Assembly (NCBI RefSeq): GCF_014204515.1
Contig: NZ_JACHLI010000051.1
Location: 1 to 36,060, forward strand
Origin: Pseudomonas nitroreducens
GTDB taxonomy: Bacteria; Pseudomonadota; Gammaproteobacteria; Pseudomonadales; Pseudomonadaceae
DNA length: 36,060 nucleotides
Direction: 5' to 3'
The stretch's first letter is position 1, and each line of letters starts with the position of its first letter. The notes below the pieces were generated by a model. The model worked only from the letters and a program-made list of their open reading frames with translations, was not told the DNA's origin and searched no databases. Made by a program: the position numbers and the translations under genes. Below, piece after piece: positions 15,622-23,355 of the stretch.

Positions 15622-17214
15622 TCAGTGACTGTCCGCGCTCGGCTGCGCGGGCGGGGCGATCTTCTTCATCAGCGGCACCAGCAGCAGGGTCACCGCAAAG
15701 CACGCGCCGACCAGCAGGAAGGCGTCGGCGAAGGTCAGCGTCTGCGCTTCGCGCCAGGTCAGGTCCCACAGGTGTTTCAGGGCCTGCTGGCTGGGTTCGC
15801 CGTTGAGGTCCAGGGACGGCGCCAGCCAATGGTTGAGCGCTTCGTTGCCGCTGTTCAGGTGCTCGGCCAGGCGCAGGAAGTGCAGGTTGGCGCGGTCGTT
15901 GAGCACCGTGGCGCAGGCGGCGATACCGATGGCGCCGCCGAGGTTGCGCATCAGGTTGAACAGACCGGAAGCCAGCTTGAGGCGCTCCGGCGGCAGCGAA
16001 CCCAGCGCCAGGGTCACGGTGGGCGCCACGCAGAACTGTTGCGCCATGCCGCGCAGGGCCTGCGGGAACATCAGCTGCGCCGCGCCCCAGTCGTGCGTGA
16101 GCGGGGCGAATTCGTACATCGACAGGGTGAACATCAGCATCCCCAGCAGGAGGATCCAGCGCAGGTCGACGCGTTTGGCCAGCGCCGCGTACAGCGGAAT
16201 GCTCATGATCTGGAAGATGCCCGTGGAGAAGATCGCCAGGCCGATGTCCAGCGCGCCGTAGCCGCGTACCCGGCCGAGGAACAGCGGGGTCAGGTAGATG
16301 GTGGCGAAGATGCCGATACCGGTGACGAAGCTGAACAGGCAGCCGAGGGCGAAGTTGCGTTCCTTCAGTGCGCGCAGGTCGACGATGGGCTGCGCCGAGG
16401 TCAGGCTGCGGTAGATGAAGGCGACGCCACAGAGGCCGGAAATCCACGCGGTGGCGAGGATGGTGTCGTCACTGAACCAGTTCCAGCGCGGACCTTCCTC
16501 CAGGGTGTATTCCAGGCAGCCGAGAAACAGCGCCATCAACGCGATCGCCGGGTAGTCGGCGCCCTTGAGCAGCGACAGGTCGGGCTTGTCGATGCGCACC
16601 ATGATCGGCACCACGATGGCGACGAACAGCCCCGGCACCAGGTTGATGTAGAACAGCCAGGGCCAGGAGGAAATGTCGGTGATCCAGCCGCCGACCACCG
16701 GCCCGAGGGTCGGCGCGAGGGAGGCGATGGCGCCGATGGTGGCGGCGACGATGATCCGCTGCTTGCCGTCGAAATAGAGGAAGCCGGTGGTGAACACCAT
16801 GGGGATCATCGAGCCGCCGAGAAAGCCCTGCAGCGCGCGGAAGGCGATCATGCTCTGGATGTTCCAGGCCATGGCGCAGAGCAGGCTGGTGAGGGTGAAA
16901 CCGAGCGCCGAGGCGGCGAACAGCCAGCGCGTGGACAGGACCTTGGACAGCCAGCCCGACAGCGGGATGACGATGATCTCGGCGATCAGGTAGCTGGTCT
17001 GCACCCAGGCCAGCTCATCGGCCCCGGCCGACAGCCCGCCGCCGATATCGCGCAGCGAGGCGGAGACGATCTGGATGTCCAGCAGGGCGATGAACATGCC
17101 CAGGCACATGCAGGCGAAGGAGATGACCTTGCGGCCGGTGGAAAGGCTTTCCACCGGTACCGTCGCGCTGCTCCAGAACGGATGGCTCCAGATCTTGCTG
17201 CTGGCGAGGCTCAC
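15622..17214 (-). CDS. EmrB/QacA-type (DHA2) multidrug MFS efflux permease
   Basis: A 530-residue inner-membrane drug:proton antiporter with 14 predicted helices. Family landmarks are the helix-1 LLDIQIVSASLRDI segment, the AWVQTSYLIAEIIVIPLSGWLS loop region, RALQGFLGGSMIPM in helix 4, and the antiporter motif C region LAPTLGPVVGGWITD in helix 5. The start is GTG 17214, overlapping the stop of the membrane-fusion gene as GTGA, which supports tight coupling and a tripartite EmrAB-TolC-like pump. The outer-membrane partner is not in this operon and would be supplied elsewhere. Substrates are not predictable. Confidence 0.92.
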   Translation of the reverse strand: MSLASSKIWSHPFWSSATVPVESLSTGRKVISFACMCLGMFIALLDIQIVSASLRDIGGGLSAGADELAWVQTSYLIAEIIVIPLSGWLSKVLSTRWLFAASALGFTLTSLLCAMAWNIQSMIAFRALQGFLGGSMIPMVFTTGFLYFDGKQRIIVAATIGAIASLAPTLGPVVGGWITDISSWPWLFYINLVPGLFVAIVVPIMVRIDKPDLSLLKGADYPAIALMALFLGCLEYTLEEGPRWNWFSDDTILATAWISGLCGVAFIYRSLTSAQPIVDLRALKERNFALGCLFSFVTGIGIFATIYLTPLFLGRVRGYGALDIGLAIFSTGIFQIMSIPLYAALAKRVDLRWILLLGMLMFTLSMYEFAPLTHDWGAAQLMFPQALRGMAQQFCVAPTVTLALGSLPPERLKLASGLFNLMRNLGGAIGIAACATVLNDRANLHFLRLAEHLNSGNEALNHWLAPSLDLNGEPSQQALKHLWDLTWREAQTLTFADAFLLVGACFAVTLLLVPLMKKIAPPAQPSADSH

Positions 17215-18338
17215 GGCTGCGTGCCCTGGGCGACGCGCTGGTCGGCGGCGTCGCGGGCATGGGCGCGGGTGTCCACTGCCACCAGCACCGAGAGGCCGGG
17301 GCGCAGGTTGCCGAGGCGGCCGTCCGCGTCATCCAGGTGCACGCGCACCGGCACGCGCTGGACGATCTTGGTGAAGTTGCCGGTGGCGTTCTCCGGCGGC
17401 AGGATGCTGAACTGCGCGCCGGTGGCCGGGGCCAGGCTGTCGAGGTGGCCGTGGAAGACCTTGCCGGGCAGGATGTCGGCTTCGATGGTCACCGCCTGGC
17501 CGGGCTGCATGCGCGCCAGTTGGTCCTCCTTGAAGTTGGCGTCCACCCACAGGCCCTGGGCGGGCACCACGGCGAGCAGCTGGGTGCCGGCGGCGACGTA
17601 GCTGCCGACCCGTGCGCGGCGGTTGCCGATGTAGCCATCCACCGGAGCACGGAGCTCGGTGTAGCTCAGGTCCAGGCGTGCCAGGTCACGGGCGGCGTCG
17701 GCCTGTTCCAGCGCAGCCTGGGCCTGCTGCCGCTGGCTGTGGATCACGTCGAGCTGGCGACGCGCAGCGAGCAGGCTGGCGTGGGCCTTGTCGCTGTTGG
17801 CGCGGGCGGATTTGAAGCTGGCGTCGGCGCGTTGCGCAGCTTCCACCGACACGGCATTGGTGCGCACCAGGGTGGCGTAACGGCGTTGGTCGTCGCGGGT
17901 GCGCACTTCCTCGGCGCTGGCTGCGTCGATCTCCGCCTGGCTCTGGCGGATCAGCGCGTCCTGCAGCGACGCCTGGGCGTCGACATTGCCCAGCGCGGCT
18001 TCTTCGGCATGCACCGCGCCCTCGGCTTTCGCCAGCGCGGCGCGGTAGTCGCGGTCGTCGATGCGGGCGAGGAGATCGCCAGCGTGCACCAGCTGGTTGT
18101 CGCTCACCTTCAGCTCGGCGATGTAGCCGGCCACGCGCGGGCTGATGACGGTGACGTCGCCACCGACATAGGCATCGTCAGTCTTCTCCAGGAAGCGGCC
18201 GTCGAGCCACCAGTGCCCGGCGTAGGCGCCTGCGCCGAGGATGGCTGCGGTGGCGATGGCCAGCTTGAGCGCCTTGCGTGATTTCGGTCTGGCCGTGTCG
18301 ACGGCTGGCGTGGCGGGGAGGGTGACGGGCTGGTTCAT
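17211..18338 (-). CDS. EmrA/HlyD-type membrane fusion protein
   Basis: A 375-residue periplasmic adaptor anchored by one N-terminal helix (about residues 24-42). It has the EmrA opening TDDAYVGGDVTVISPRVAGY, a split lipoyl/barrel-sandwich half, a long alpha-helical hairpin (about 95-210, rich in Ala, Gln and Arg), then the second lipoyl half LSYTELRAPVDGYIGNRRA and a beta-barrel ending. It bridges the inner-membrane pump to an outer-membrane channel. GAGG lies before ATG 18338, 11 bases after the HxlR regulator's stop codon. The three genes form one unit in the order regulator-adaptor-pump. Confidence 0.92.
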   Translation of the reverse strand: MNQPVTLPATPAVDTARPKSRKALKLAIATAAILGAGAYAGHWWLDGRFLEKTDDAYVGGDVTVISPRVAGYIAELKVSDNQLVHAGDLLARIDDRDYRAALAKAEGAVHAEEAALGNVDAQASLQDALIRQSQAEIDAASAEEVRTRDDQRRYATLVRTNAVSVEAAQRADASFKSARANSDKAHASLLAARRQLDVIHSQRQQAQAALEQADAARDLARLDLSYTELRAPVDGYIGNRRARVGSYVAAGTQLLAVVPAQGLWVDANFKEDQLARMQPGQAVTIEADILPGKVFHGHLDSLAPATGAQFSILPPENATGNFTKIVQRVPVRVHLDDADGRLGNLRPGLSVLVAVDTRAHARDAADQRVAQGTQP

Positions 18339-18349
18339 GGCGGCCTCGC

Positions 18350-18850
18350 TCAGGCGTTATCGGCGTTGGGGATGTTCTGGGGATTGGCTTGCGGGAAGAC
18401 CGGGACGAGTCGCTCGCCCTCGCGGCGGTGGATCTGGTGCTGCGGACCGATGGGTTCGCCGCTGTCGGCATCCACCAGGGCCAGGCGCACCGGGCGGCCG
18501 CTGCGGGTGTCGACAAGCTCGGCGGTATTGGCCATGCCGGCGTGGCGCTTGCCCCACTGCAGCAGGGTCAGCAGCACCGGGCGCAGGTCGCGGCCGCGCT
18601 CGGTGAGCAGGTACTCGTAGCGCGGCGGATGCTCGCTGTACTGGCGGCGCTGCAGCAGGTCGCTGTCCACCAGGGCGCGCAGGCGGCGGGTGAGGACGTT
18701 GCTGGCGATGCCCAATCGTGCGAGGAACTGGTCGAAGCGGGTGGAGCCGTAGAAGGCTTCGCGCAGGATCAGCACGTTCCAGCTGTCGCCGATCAGGTCC
18801 AGCGCCTGGGCGACCGGGCAGGGCAGGTGTTCGAAGCTGGATCTGCGCAT
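18350..18850 (-). CDS. HxlR-family transcriptional regulator of the efflux operon
   Basis: A 166-residue MarR-like winged-helix regulator. The HxlR signature begins CPVAQALDLIGDSWNVLILREAF, followed by FDQFLARLGIASNVLTRRLR as recognition helix and the wing PPRYEYLLTERGRDL. About 60 residues beyond the core (residues 107-166) include a VRLALVDADSGEPI segment seen in longer HxlR members. ATG 18850 follows AGAGG at six bases; the longer frame to 18883 lacks this. It opens the efflux operon and probably represses it in response to a reactive compound, by analogy with other HxlR members. An AGATTA/TAATCT inverted repeat 88 bases upstream is a candidate autoregulatory site. Confidence 0.87.
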   Translation of the reverse strand: MRRSSFEHLPCPVAQALDLIGDSWNVLILREAFYGSTRFDQFLARLGIASNVLTRRLRALVDSDLLQRRQYSEHPPRYEYLLTERGRDLRPVLLTLLQWGKRHAGMANTAELVDTRSGRPVRLALVDADSGEPIGPQHQIHRREGERLVPVFPQANPQNIPNADNA

Positions 18851-18937
18851 GCTGCACCTCTTTGCATGAAGGTCGTCATTCAATAGGGCCGCCTTGTTTC
18901 GGGCCTGGCAAGGCGACAGGCAAGGGACGGCTGGAAA

Positions 18938-18955
18938 AGATTATGGTTGTAATCT
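18938..18955. promoter_or_regulatory. Inverted repeat, candidate HxlR operator
   Basis: AGATTA-N6-TAATCT, perfect 6-base arms, AT-rich, 88 bases upstream of the HxlR start codon. Suits a winged-helix dimer; assignment by position only. Confidence 0.45.
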
Positions 18956-19144
18956 AATCCGGTCACTTGCTTTGCGCAAGTGACTCGTCAGGGTAGAAAA
19001 GGCGCAGGGGATGAACGGTTTTCCGGGTGAACTTTCGACCGGCGAACCGGTTGCCCGATCCTGCAGAAGTTGCACGGCGAAGTTCCGGGGAAGTTGCCGA
19101 TAATTCAAACGAGAAGAGTCTTGAAGTGGTTGGAGTAATTATCC

Positions 19145-19180
19145 GGAAAGTGGTCTGGAACGATTGTTCCAGCACTTTCC
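19145..19180. repeat. Strong 36-base hairpin in non-coding region
   Basis: GGAAAGTG (19145-19152), bulge GT, CTGGAAC (19155-19161), loop GATT, GTTCCAG (19166-19172), CACTTTCC (19173-19180). Fifteen base pairs with one two-base bulge. No T-run follows on either strand. Probably an RNA structure or regulator site. Confidence 0.65.
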
Positions 19181-19187
19181 TGCGCGC

Positions 19188-19215
19188 AAAAAAAAGGCCG
19201 CCTGGGGAGGCGGCC
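19188..19215 (-). terminator. Orphan Rho-independent terminator pointing left
   Basis: On the minus strand GGCCGCCT-CCCC-AGGCGGCC is followed by T8. No minus-strand gene lies to its right (the next gene, the porin, is on the plus strand). It may end a small RNA starting between about 19215 and 19480, or be a barrier against antisense transcripts. Confidence 0.75.
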
Positions 19216-19486
19216 AAACCAAAGGATGATGAAGTGGAGCAATCCTTCGGACGCTCTGGAGCGGGCATCCGGGACTCATGTTCTTCATCGGGGCGCAAGC
19301 TTAATGGCGTGGGCGGCAAATGCTGAATCATTCGTTTCGATATCGACTATCGACAAGGCTGGTTGGAGAGCGGAACGGCGGATTGTTATCTCTTCGCTCG
19401 TTCTGCCGATGGCAGGACAACATAAGAAAGTTGTTCAGCATTCAATCGATACACCTGCCAAGACAAGTCCAACAAAGGGGTAGCAG

Positions 19487-20827
19487 ATGTCCGCGTTCCG
19501 ACTCACATTGCTCGGTGCATGCCTGGGGGCAAGCGCCGCCGGCATGCCGTTCCAACTGGCCCACGCCGCCGTGGTTGCCGACCAGTCCGAAGCCACCGGC
19601 TTCATCGAAGGCAGCACGGCCTCGCTGCTGCTGCGCAACTACTACTACAACAGCGACCGCAAATCCGGCGACCGCGACCGCAAGGACTGGACCCAGGGCT
19701 TCTCGCTGAACTACAGCTCCGGCTTTACCCAGGGCACCGTGGGCTTCGGCGTCGAGGCCTTCGGCAACTGGGGCATCCGCCTGGATGGCGGCGCCGGCAC
19801 CTCCGGTACCGGCAACCTGCCTGTGCGTGACGATGGTTCGCCGGAAAGCGAATACGGCCGCGCTGGCGGCGCCGTGAAGCTGCGCGTGTCGAAGACCGAG
19901 CTGCGCTGGGGTGACCTGCAACCTACCGCGCCGGTATTCGCCGCTGGTGGCACGCGCCTATTCCCGCAGACCGCCACCGGCTTCAACGTGCTCAGCAGCG
20001 AGATCGCCGGGCTGGACCTGGACGGCGGCCATTTCACCGGCGGCAATGGTCCGGTGACCACCAACGGCGACCACGGCATCTGGGCCTCCTACGCCAACGT
20101 CGAGGCCAGCAGCATCGACTATGTGGGCGGCAAGTACGCGGTCAACGACACGCTGAACTTCTCGCTCTACGCCTCCAAGCTGGAAGACGTGTGGCGGCAG
20201 TACTACGGCAACGCCAACTACACGCTGGCGCTGGCGGACGACCAGTCGCTGAACTTCGACTTCAACCTCTACCGCACCAACGACGATGGCAGCGCCAAGG
20301 CCGGTGACATCAACAACACCACCTGGTCCGCCGCCGCCGCGTACACCTTCCTCACCGCGCACACCCTGACCCTGGCCTACCAGAAGGTCCACGGCGATAC
20401 GCCGTTCGACTACGTGGCATTCGGCGTCAACGGTCCCGGCGATACCGGCGACTCGATCTTCCTTGCCAACTCCATCCAGTACTCGGACTTCAACGGTCCG
20501 GAAGAGAAGTCCTGGCAGCTGCGCTACGACCTGGCGATGGCCTCCTATGGCATCCCTGGCCTGAGCTTCATGGCCCGCTACGTCAATGGTCACGGCATCG
20601 ACGGGACGAAGATGGCCGCCGACAGCCAGTACCGCGGCTATGGCTACGGTGAGGACGGCAAGCACCACGAGACCAACCTGGAAGCCAGGTACGTGGTGCA
20701 ATCCGGGCCGGCCAAGGACCTGTCCTTGCGCCTGCGCGAGGCGATCCACCGCGGCAACGCCGACCAGGCCGAAGGCGACGTCAACGAGTTCCGCCTGATC
20801 GTCGACTACCCGCTGTCGATCCTGTAA
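19487..20827 (+). CDS. OprD-family outer-membrane porin
   Basis: A 446-residue outer-membrane channel of the Pseudomonas OprD/Opd family, which takes up amino acids or small carboxylic acids. A Sec signal occupies residues 1 to about 28 (cleavage near AHAAVV). The mature start has the family SEATGFIEGSTASLLLRNYYY segment, then KDWTQGFSLNYSSGFTQGTVGFGVE, and the porin ends with the family tail FRLIVDYPLSIL. Beta-strand alternation runs throughout. AAAGGGG precedes ATG 19487. It is monocistronic, flanked upstream by the hairpin-rich gap and downstream by a REP pair. The exact substrate class is not assigned. Confidence 0.93.
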   Translation: MSAFRLTLLGACLGASAAGMPFQLAHAAVVADQSEATGFIEGSTASLLLRNYYYNSDRKSGDRDRKDWTQGFSLNYSSGFTQGTVGFGVEAFGNWGIRLDGGAGTSGTGNLPVRDDGSPESEYGRAGGAVKLRVSKTELRWGDLQPTAPVFAAGGTRLFPQTATGFNVLSSEIAGLDLDGGHFTGGNGPVTTNGDHGIWASYANVEASSIDYVGGKYAVNDTLNFSLYASKLEDVWRQYYGNANYTLALADDQSLNFDFNLYRTNDDGSAKAGDINNTTWSAAAAYTFLTAHTLTLAYQKVHGDTPFDYVAFGVNGPGDTGDSIFLANSIQYSDFNGPEEKSWQLRYDLAMASYGIPGLSFMARYVNGHGIDGTKMAADSQYRGYGYGEDGKHHETNLEARYVVQSGPAKDLSLRLREAIHRGNADQAEGDVNEFRLIVDYPLSIL

Positions 20828-20873
20828 CAGGCGCCAATGCCGCACCTTGTTGAGGGTCGCCCCAGGGGCTCTT

Positions 20874-20953
20874 CGTAGGAGCGAGCTTGCTCGCGAATGG
20901 ATTACCCGGCCGCTTCAGCGGCAAGCGGTTCGCGAGCAAGCTCGCTCCTGCAG
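20874..20953. repeat. Inverted pair of REP elements
   Basis: Arms CGTAGGAGCGAGCTTGCTCG... (20874-20897) and ...GCAAGCTCGCTCCTGCAG (20929-20953) face each other around a 31-base spacer that itself contains CCGCTTCAGCGG. It lies 46 bases after the porin stop. Confidence 0.9.
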
Positions 20954-21099
20954 GACCCGACGTCACGCGCAGATGTTCTCGGCTCGCCGGGCCCATGACG
21001 CGCCAGCGCTATCCGCCCTGCAAGGGCGGTCTTCTGCGCGCCTGGAGTGCGGGCGGGGCGCTACAATCGGCGCTCCGTCCCTGTCCGCGAGTAGAGTCG

Positions 21100-21744
21100 A
21101 TGTCCGAAGAACAGCGCAGCACACACCTGATCGATGGCCCGGCAGGCAAGCTGCAGTTGCTGATCGACCGGCCGGCTGTGGCGGTGAAAGGCATTGCGCT
21201 GATCAGCCATCCGCAGCCGCTACTCGGCGGCAGCCCCAAGCACCGAGTGCCGCTGACGCTTTCGCGCAAACTCTGTAGCGCTGGCTGGCTGACCGTGCGA
21301 CCGAGCTTTCGGGGCGTGGATGGCAGCGAAGGCGAGTACGCCGAAGGCATTGGCGAGGCGCAGGACATGCTGGCGGTGATCGCGCACCTGCGCGATGAGT
21401 ATCCCGACCTGCCGCTGGCGCTGGTGGGCTTCTCCTTTGGTGCGTACGTGTTCGCCCGTGTCGCCAGTGAGCTGTCACCGCCGGCCGATGCTCTCGCGCT
21501 GATGGGCCTACCGGTGGGCACCGTGCCCGGTGGCCGCGACTACCCCGCGCAGGCGGTACCCGGCGATTGCCTGCTGCTGCACGGCGAGGTGGACGAGATG
21601 GCGCCGCTGGCCAATCTGCTGGACTGGGCGCGCCCGCTGCAGCGTGAGGTGCTGCTCTACACCGGCGCTGATCACTTCTTCAAGGGCTGCCTGGAGCGCG
21701 CGGTGGAGCGGGTGGTCGAGCATCTGCAGCGGAGCGTGGAATAG
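21100..21744 (+). CDS. Alpha/beta hydrolase (DUF-type small serine hydrolase)
   Basis: A 214-residue cytoplasmic alpha/beta-hydrolase of the short type found next to many Pseudomonas loci. The oxyanion region IALISHPQPLLGGSPKHR follows strand 3; the nucleophile elbow is GFSFG, with serine as nucleophile; the acid sits in LLLHGEVDEMAPL and the catalytic histidine in YTGADHFFKG. The start at ATG 21100 gives the family length, whereas the longer frame from 20887 runs through a REP element and is rejected. The substrate is unknown. Stops of this gene and the following small gene face each other four bases apart. Confidence 0.87.
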   Translation: MSEEQRSTHLIDGPAGKLQLLIDRPAVAVKGIALISHPQPLLGGSPKHRVPLTLSRKLCSAGWLTVRPSFRGVDGSEGEYAEGIGEAQDMLAVIAHLRDEYPDLPLALVGFSFGAYVFARVASELSPPADALALMGLPVGTVPGGRDYPAQAVPGDCLLLHGEVDEMAPLANLLDWARPLQREVLLYTGADHFFKGCLERAVERVVEHLQRSVE

Positions 21745-21748
21745 CCGC

Positions 21749-22009
21749 TCAGAGGTCCTTCTTCCACTCCTTGTCCAGGTGCTTGTCTTCCTTGTGGCGC
21801 TCCTTGTCGAGGTGGTCGTCGGCCTTTTCCACTTCGTCCTTGTCGTGCTTGTAGCCCTTGTCGATTTCCTTGGCGTCGTGGTCGACGCCCTTGTCGATAT
21901 CGCGGTGCAGATCGCGCACATCCTTGGCGATGTCGCCCTCGGCGTGGACAAGCCCCGTCGTGCCGCCCAGCAGCAGGAGCGTGGCCAGGGTCAGTGTGGC
22001 TTTGTGCAT
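21749..22009 (-). CDS. Small exported, highly charged protein of unknown function
   Basis: An 86-residue protein with a clear Sec signal peptide (residues 1 to about 22, ending LVHAEG). The mature part of some 64 residues is almost entirely Asp, Glu, Lys and His, in DKxxxHD- and HLDKExxK-like repeats, with no Cys. It is probably helical and soluble, and may bind metal or solvent. GGAGGAAG precedes ATG 22009. The frame extends upstream to 22054 but without signal character. I do not recognise a named family. It is convergent with the hydrolase gene. Confidence 0.72.
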   Translation of the reverse strand: MHKATLTLATLLLLGGTTGLVHAEGDIAKDVRDLHRDIDKGVDHDAKEIDKGYKHDKDEVEKADDHLDKERHKEDKHLDKEWKKDL

Positions 22010-22108
22010 GGTGGCTTCCTCCGTCGGTGGGGCCGTGCCGTTACTGCGAGGCAAGTCTAGTCGCCTCGCGGCTGTGGGCGGGCTTTCCGACGGCAGGCGG
22101 CGTTGCGC

Positions 22109-22387
22109 TCAGCTCAGCTCGCGCAGGTATTCCCAGGGATAGATACCGCGGTCGTGGCCGTCGTCGAACACCAGTTGCACGCCGTAGCCCTGCAGGTTCA
22201 GCTGCTGCAGGACGACCCCGGCCGGCGCCATGTCGATCCGCCCACGCAGGCGCGCCGCCCGGCACTGCGAGCAGGGGCAGGCGCTGCGCAGGCGGGTGAA
22301 GGCGATGCACTGCTCGACGCCGTCGTCCCAGCGGATGCGTAGCTCGCCGTCGGCGCTGGAACGGTGCAGCGCGACGGGCGTGTTCAT
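22109..22387 (-). CDS. DUF971 (GBBH-like N-terminal domain) protein
   Basis: A 92-residue single-domain protein of the DUF971/GBBH-like family (PF06155). It has the ELRIRWDDG opening, the cysteine-rich CPCSQC at about residues 37-42 (likely metal site), and the end YGVQLVFDDGHDRGIYPWEYLREL. This domain occurs at the N-terminus of gamma-butyrobetaine hydroxylase and at the C-terminus of HCF101/Mrp-like iron-sulfur carriers, so a role in Fe-S or metal handling for the ferredoxin encoded upstream is an inference. ATG 22387 overlaps the HEAT-gene stop (ATGA). It is the last gene of the eight-gene minus-strand run. Confidence 0.88.
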   Translation of the reverse strand: MNTPVALHRSSADGELRIRWDDGVEQCIAFTRLRSACPCSQCRAARLRGRIDMAPAGVVLQQLNLQGYGVQLVFDDGHDRGIYPWEYLRELS

Positions 22388-23355
22388 GTCGGCTGACCCA
22401 GCTGAGTGAGGGCAATGCGCACGGCTTTTCGCACTTCCGGGTCACCGTCGTTCTCGGCATTGCGCAATGCCTCGATGGCATCGCCGCTGCCCAGTTCGCC
22501 CAGGGCCAGCGCGGCTTCCTTGCGCAGGTTGCTGATGCCATGGCCGAGCACAACCTTCAGGCCTTCCAGCGCCGGCAGGTAACGCAGCTTGCCCAGCGAG
22601 CGGGCGGCGCGCAGGCGCACCTGCCAGAAGTCGTCTTCCAGGGCTTGTACCAGTGCTTCGCCAGCCTCGGGCAGGGCCAGCTTGCCCAGGGTGCCGGCAG
22701 CTTCCTCGCGCACCTGCCAGGCCGGGTCGGCCAGTGCCGCCTGCAGGGCCGGCAGCACGCTGGCGTCGATGGCCAGGCCGAGGGCGCCGGCGGCGGCACG
22801 ACGCACTTCCTCGTCCGGATCGTCGCGGGTCAGGCGTGCCAGGTGCGGGAGGGCGTCGGTGCGCTTGAGCCAGCCGAGGATGCCCACGGCCTCACGGCGC
22901 ACGCCGGCATCGCTGTCGTCCAGCGCAGCCAGGGCCGGCTCGGCGGCGGCGGCCAGGCGCAGCTCGCGCAGGGCACGCAGGGCGCTGCGACGCACGAAGA
23001 TGTCGGTATGGCTCGCCCAGGGCAGCAGGCGCACGCCAGCCTCGGCGGTCTTCAGCTCGCTCAGGCTCTGGGCGGCAGCTTCGCGCACGTCGTCGTCGCT
23101 GTCGGCCAGGGCCTGGCAGAGGGCGTCCACCACCTCGGGTTCTTCCCAGGCTTCCAGCAGGCGCGCCGCTTCGGCGCGGACGCTGGCGGCGGCGTCATGG
23201 TTCAGTGCGTGGGCGAGCCAGGGCAGGCCGTCGGGCTCTTCCAGGTCGGCCAGCTCGATCAGGGCGATGCGGCGCACGCCGGCGTCGGCATCCTGCAGGC
23301 GCGGTTGCAGGTCGAGGATGTCGGGGTTCTCGGTATTCAAGTTGAAAGCTGTCAT
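22384..23355 (-). CDS. HEAT-repeat (PBS-lyase type) protein
   Basis: A 323-residue protein made of roughly ten HEAT-like repeats of about 31 residues, with recurring V-R-R/E-x-A-x-x-x-L-G motifs. It has no signal peptide and no catalytic motif. Such repeats form an alpha-solenoid scaffold for protein-protein or cofactor contacts. It contains only one Cys and no Met besides the initiator, notable in a sulfur-linked operon. Both ends overlap neighbours by four bases (ATGA with the ATPase and with DUF971), so it is made with the transporter. A scaffold or maturation role for the flavoprotein/ferredoxin pair is an inference; no function is known. Confidence 0.86.
   Translation of the reverse strand: MTAFNLNTENPDILDLQPRLQDADAGVRRIALIELADLEEPDGLPWLAHALNHDAAASVRAEAARLLEAWEEPEVVDALCQALADSDDDVREAAAQSLSELKTAEAGVRLLPWASHTDIFVRRSALRALRELRLAAAAEPALAALDDSDAGVRREAVGILGWLKRTDALPHLARLTRDDPDEEVRRAAAGALGLAIDASVLPALQAALADPAWQVREEAAGTLGKLALPEAGEALVQALEDDFWQVRLRAARSLGKLRYLPALEGLKVVLGHGISNLRKEAALALGELGSGDAIEALRNAENDGDPEVRKAVRIALTQLGQPT

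Larger units (their letters stand above)
18851..19486. other. 636-base intergenic region with several hairpins (HxlR gene to OprD gene)
   Basis: No ORF here is convincing. It holds a candidate HxlR operator (18938-18955), a hairpin GTCACTTGC/GCAAGTGAC (18962-18984), a long hairpin (19145-19180) and a leftward intrinsic terminator (19188-19215). The stretch 19216-19486 should contain the porin promoter and is markedly less GC-rich than flanking genes. Confidence 0.6.

Noticed and set aside
18963..19331. Minus-strand 122-codon frame in the gap before the porin gene
   Set aside because: It runs through a strong hairpin and an intrinsic terminator and lacks coding composition.
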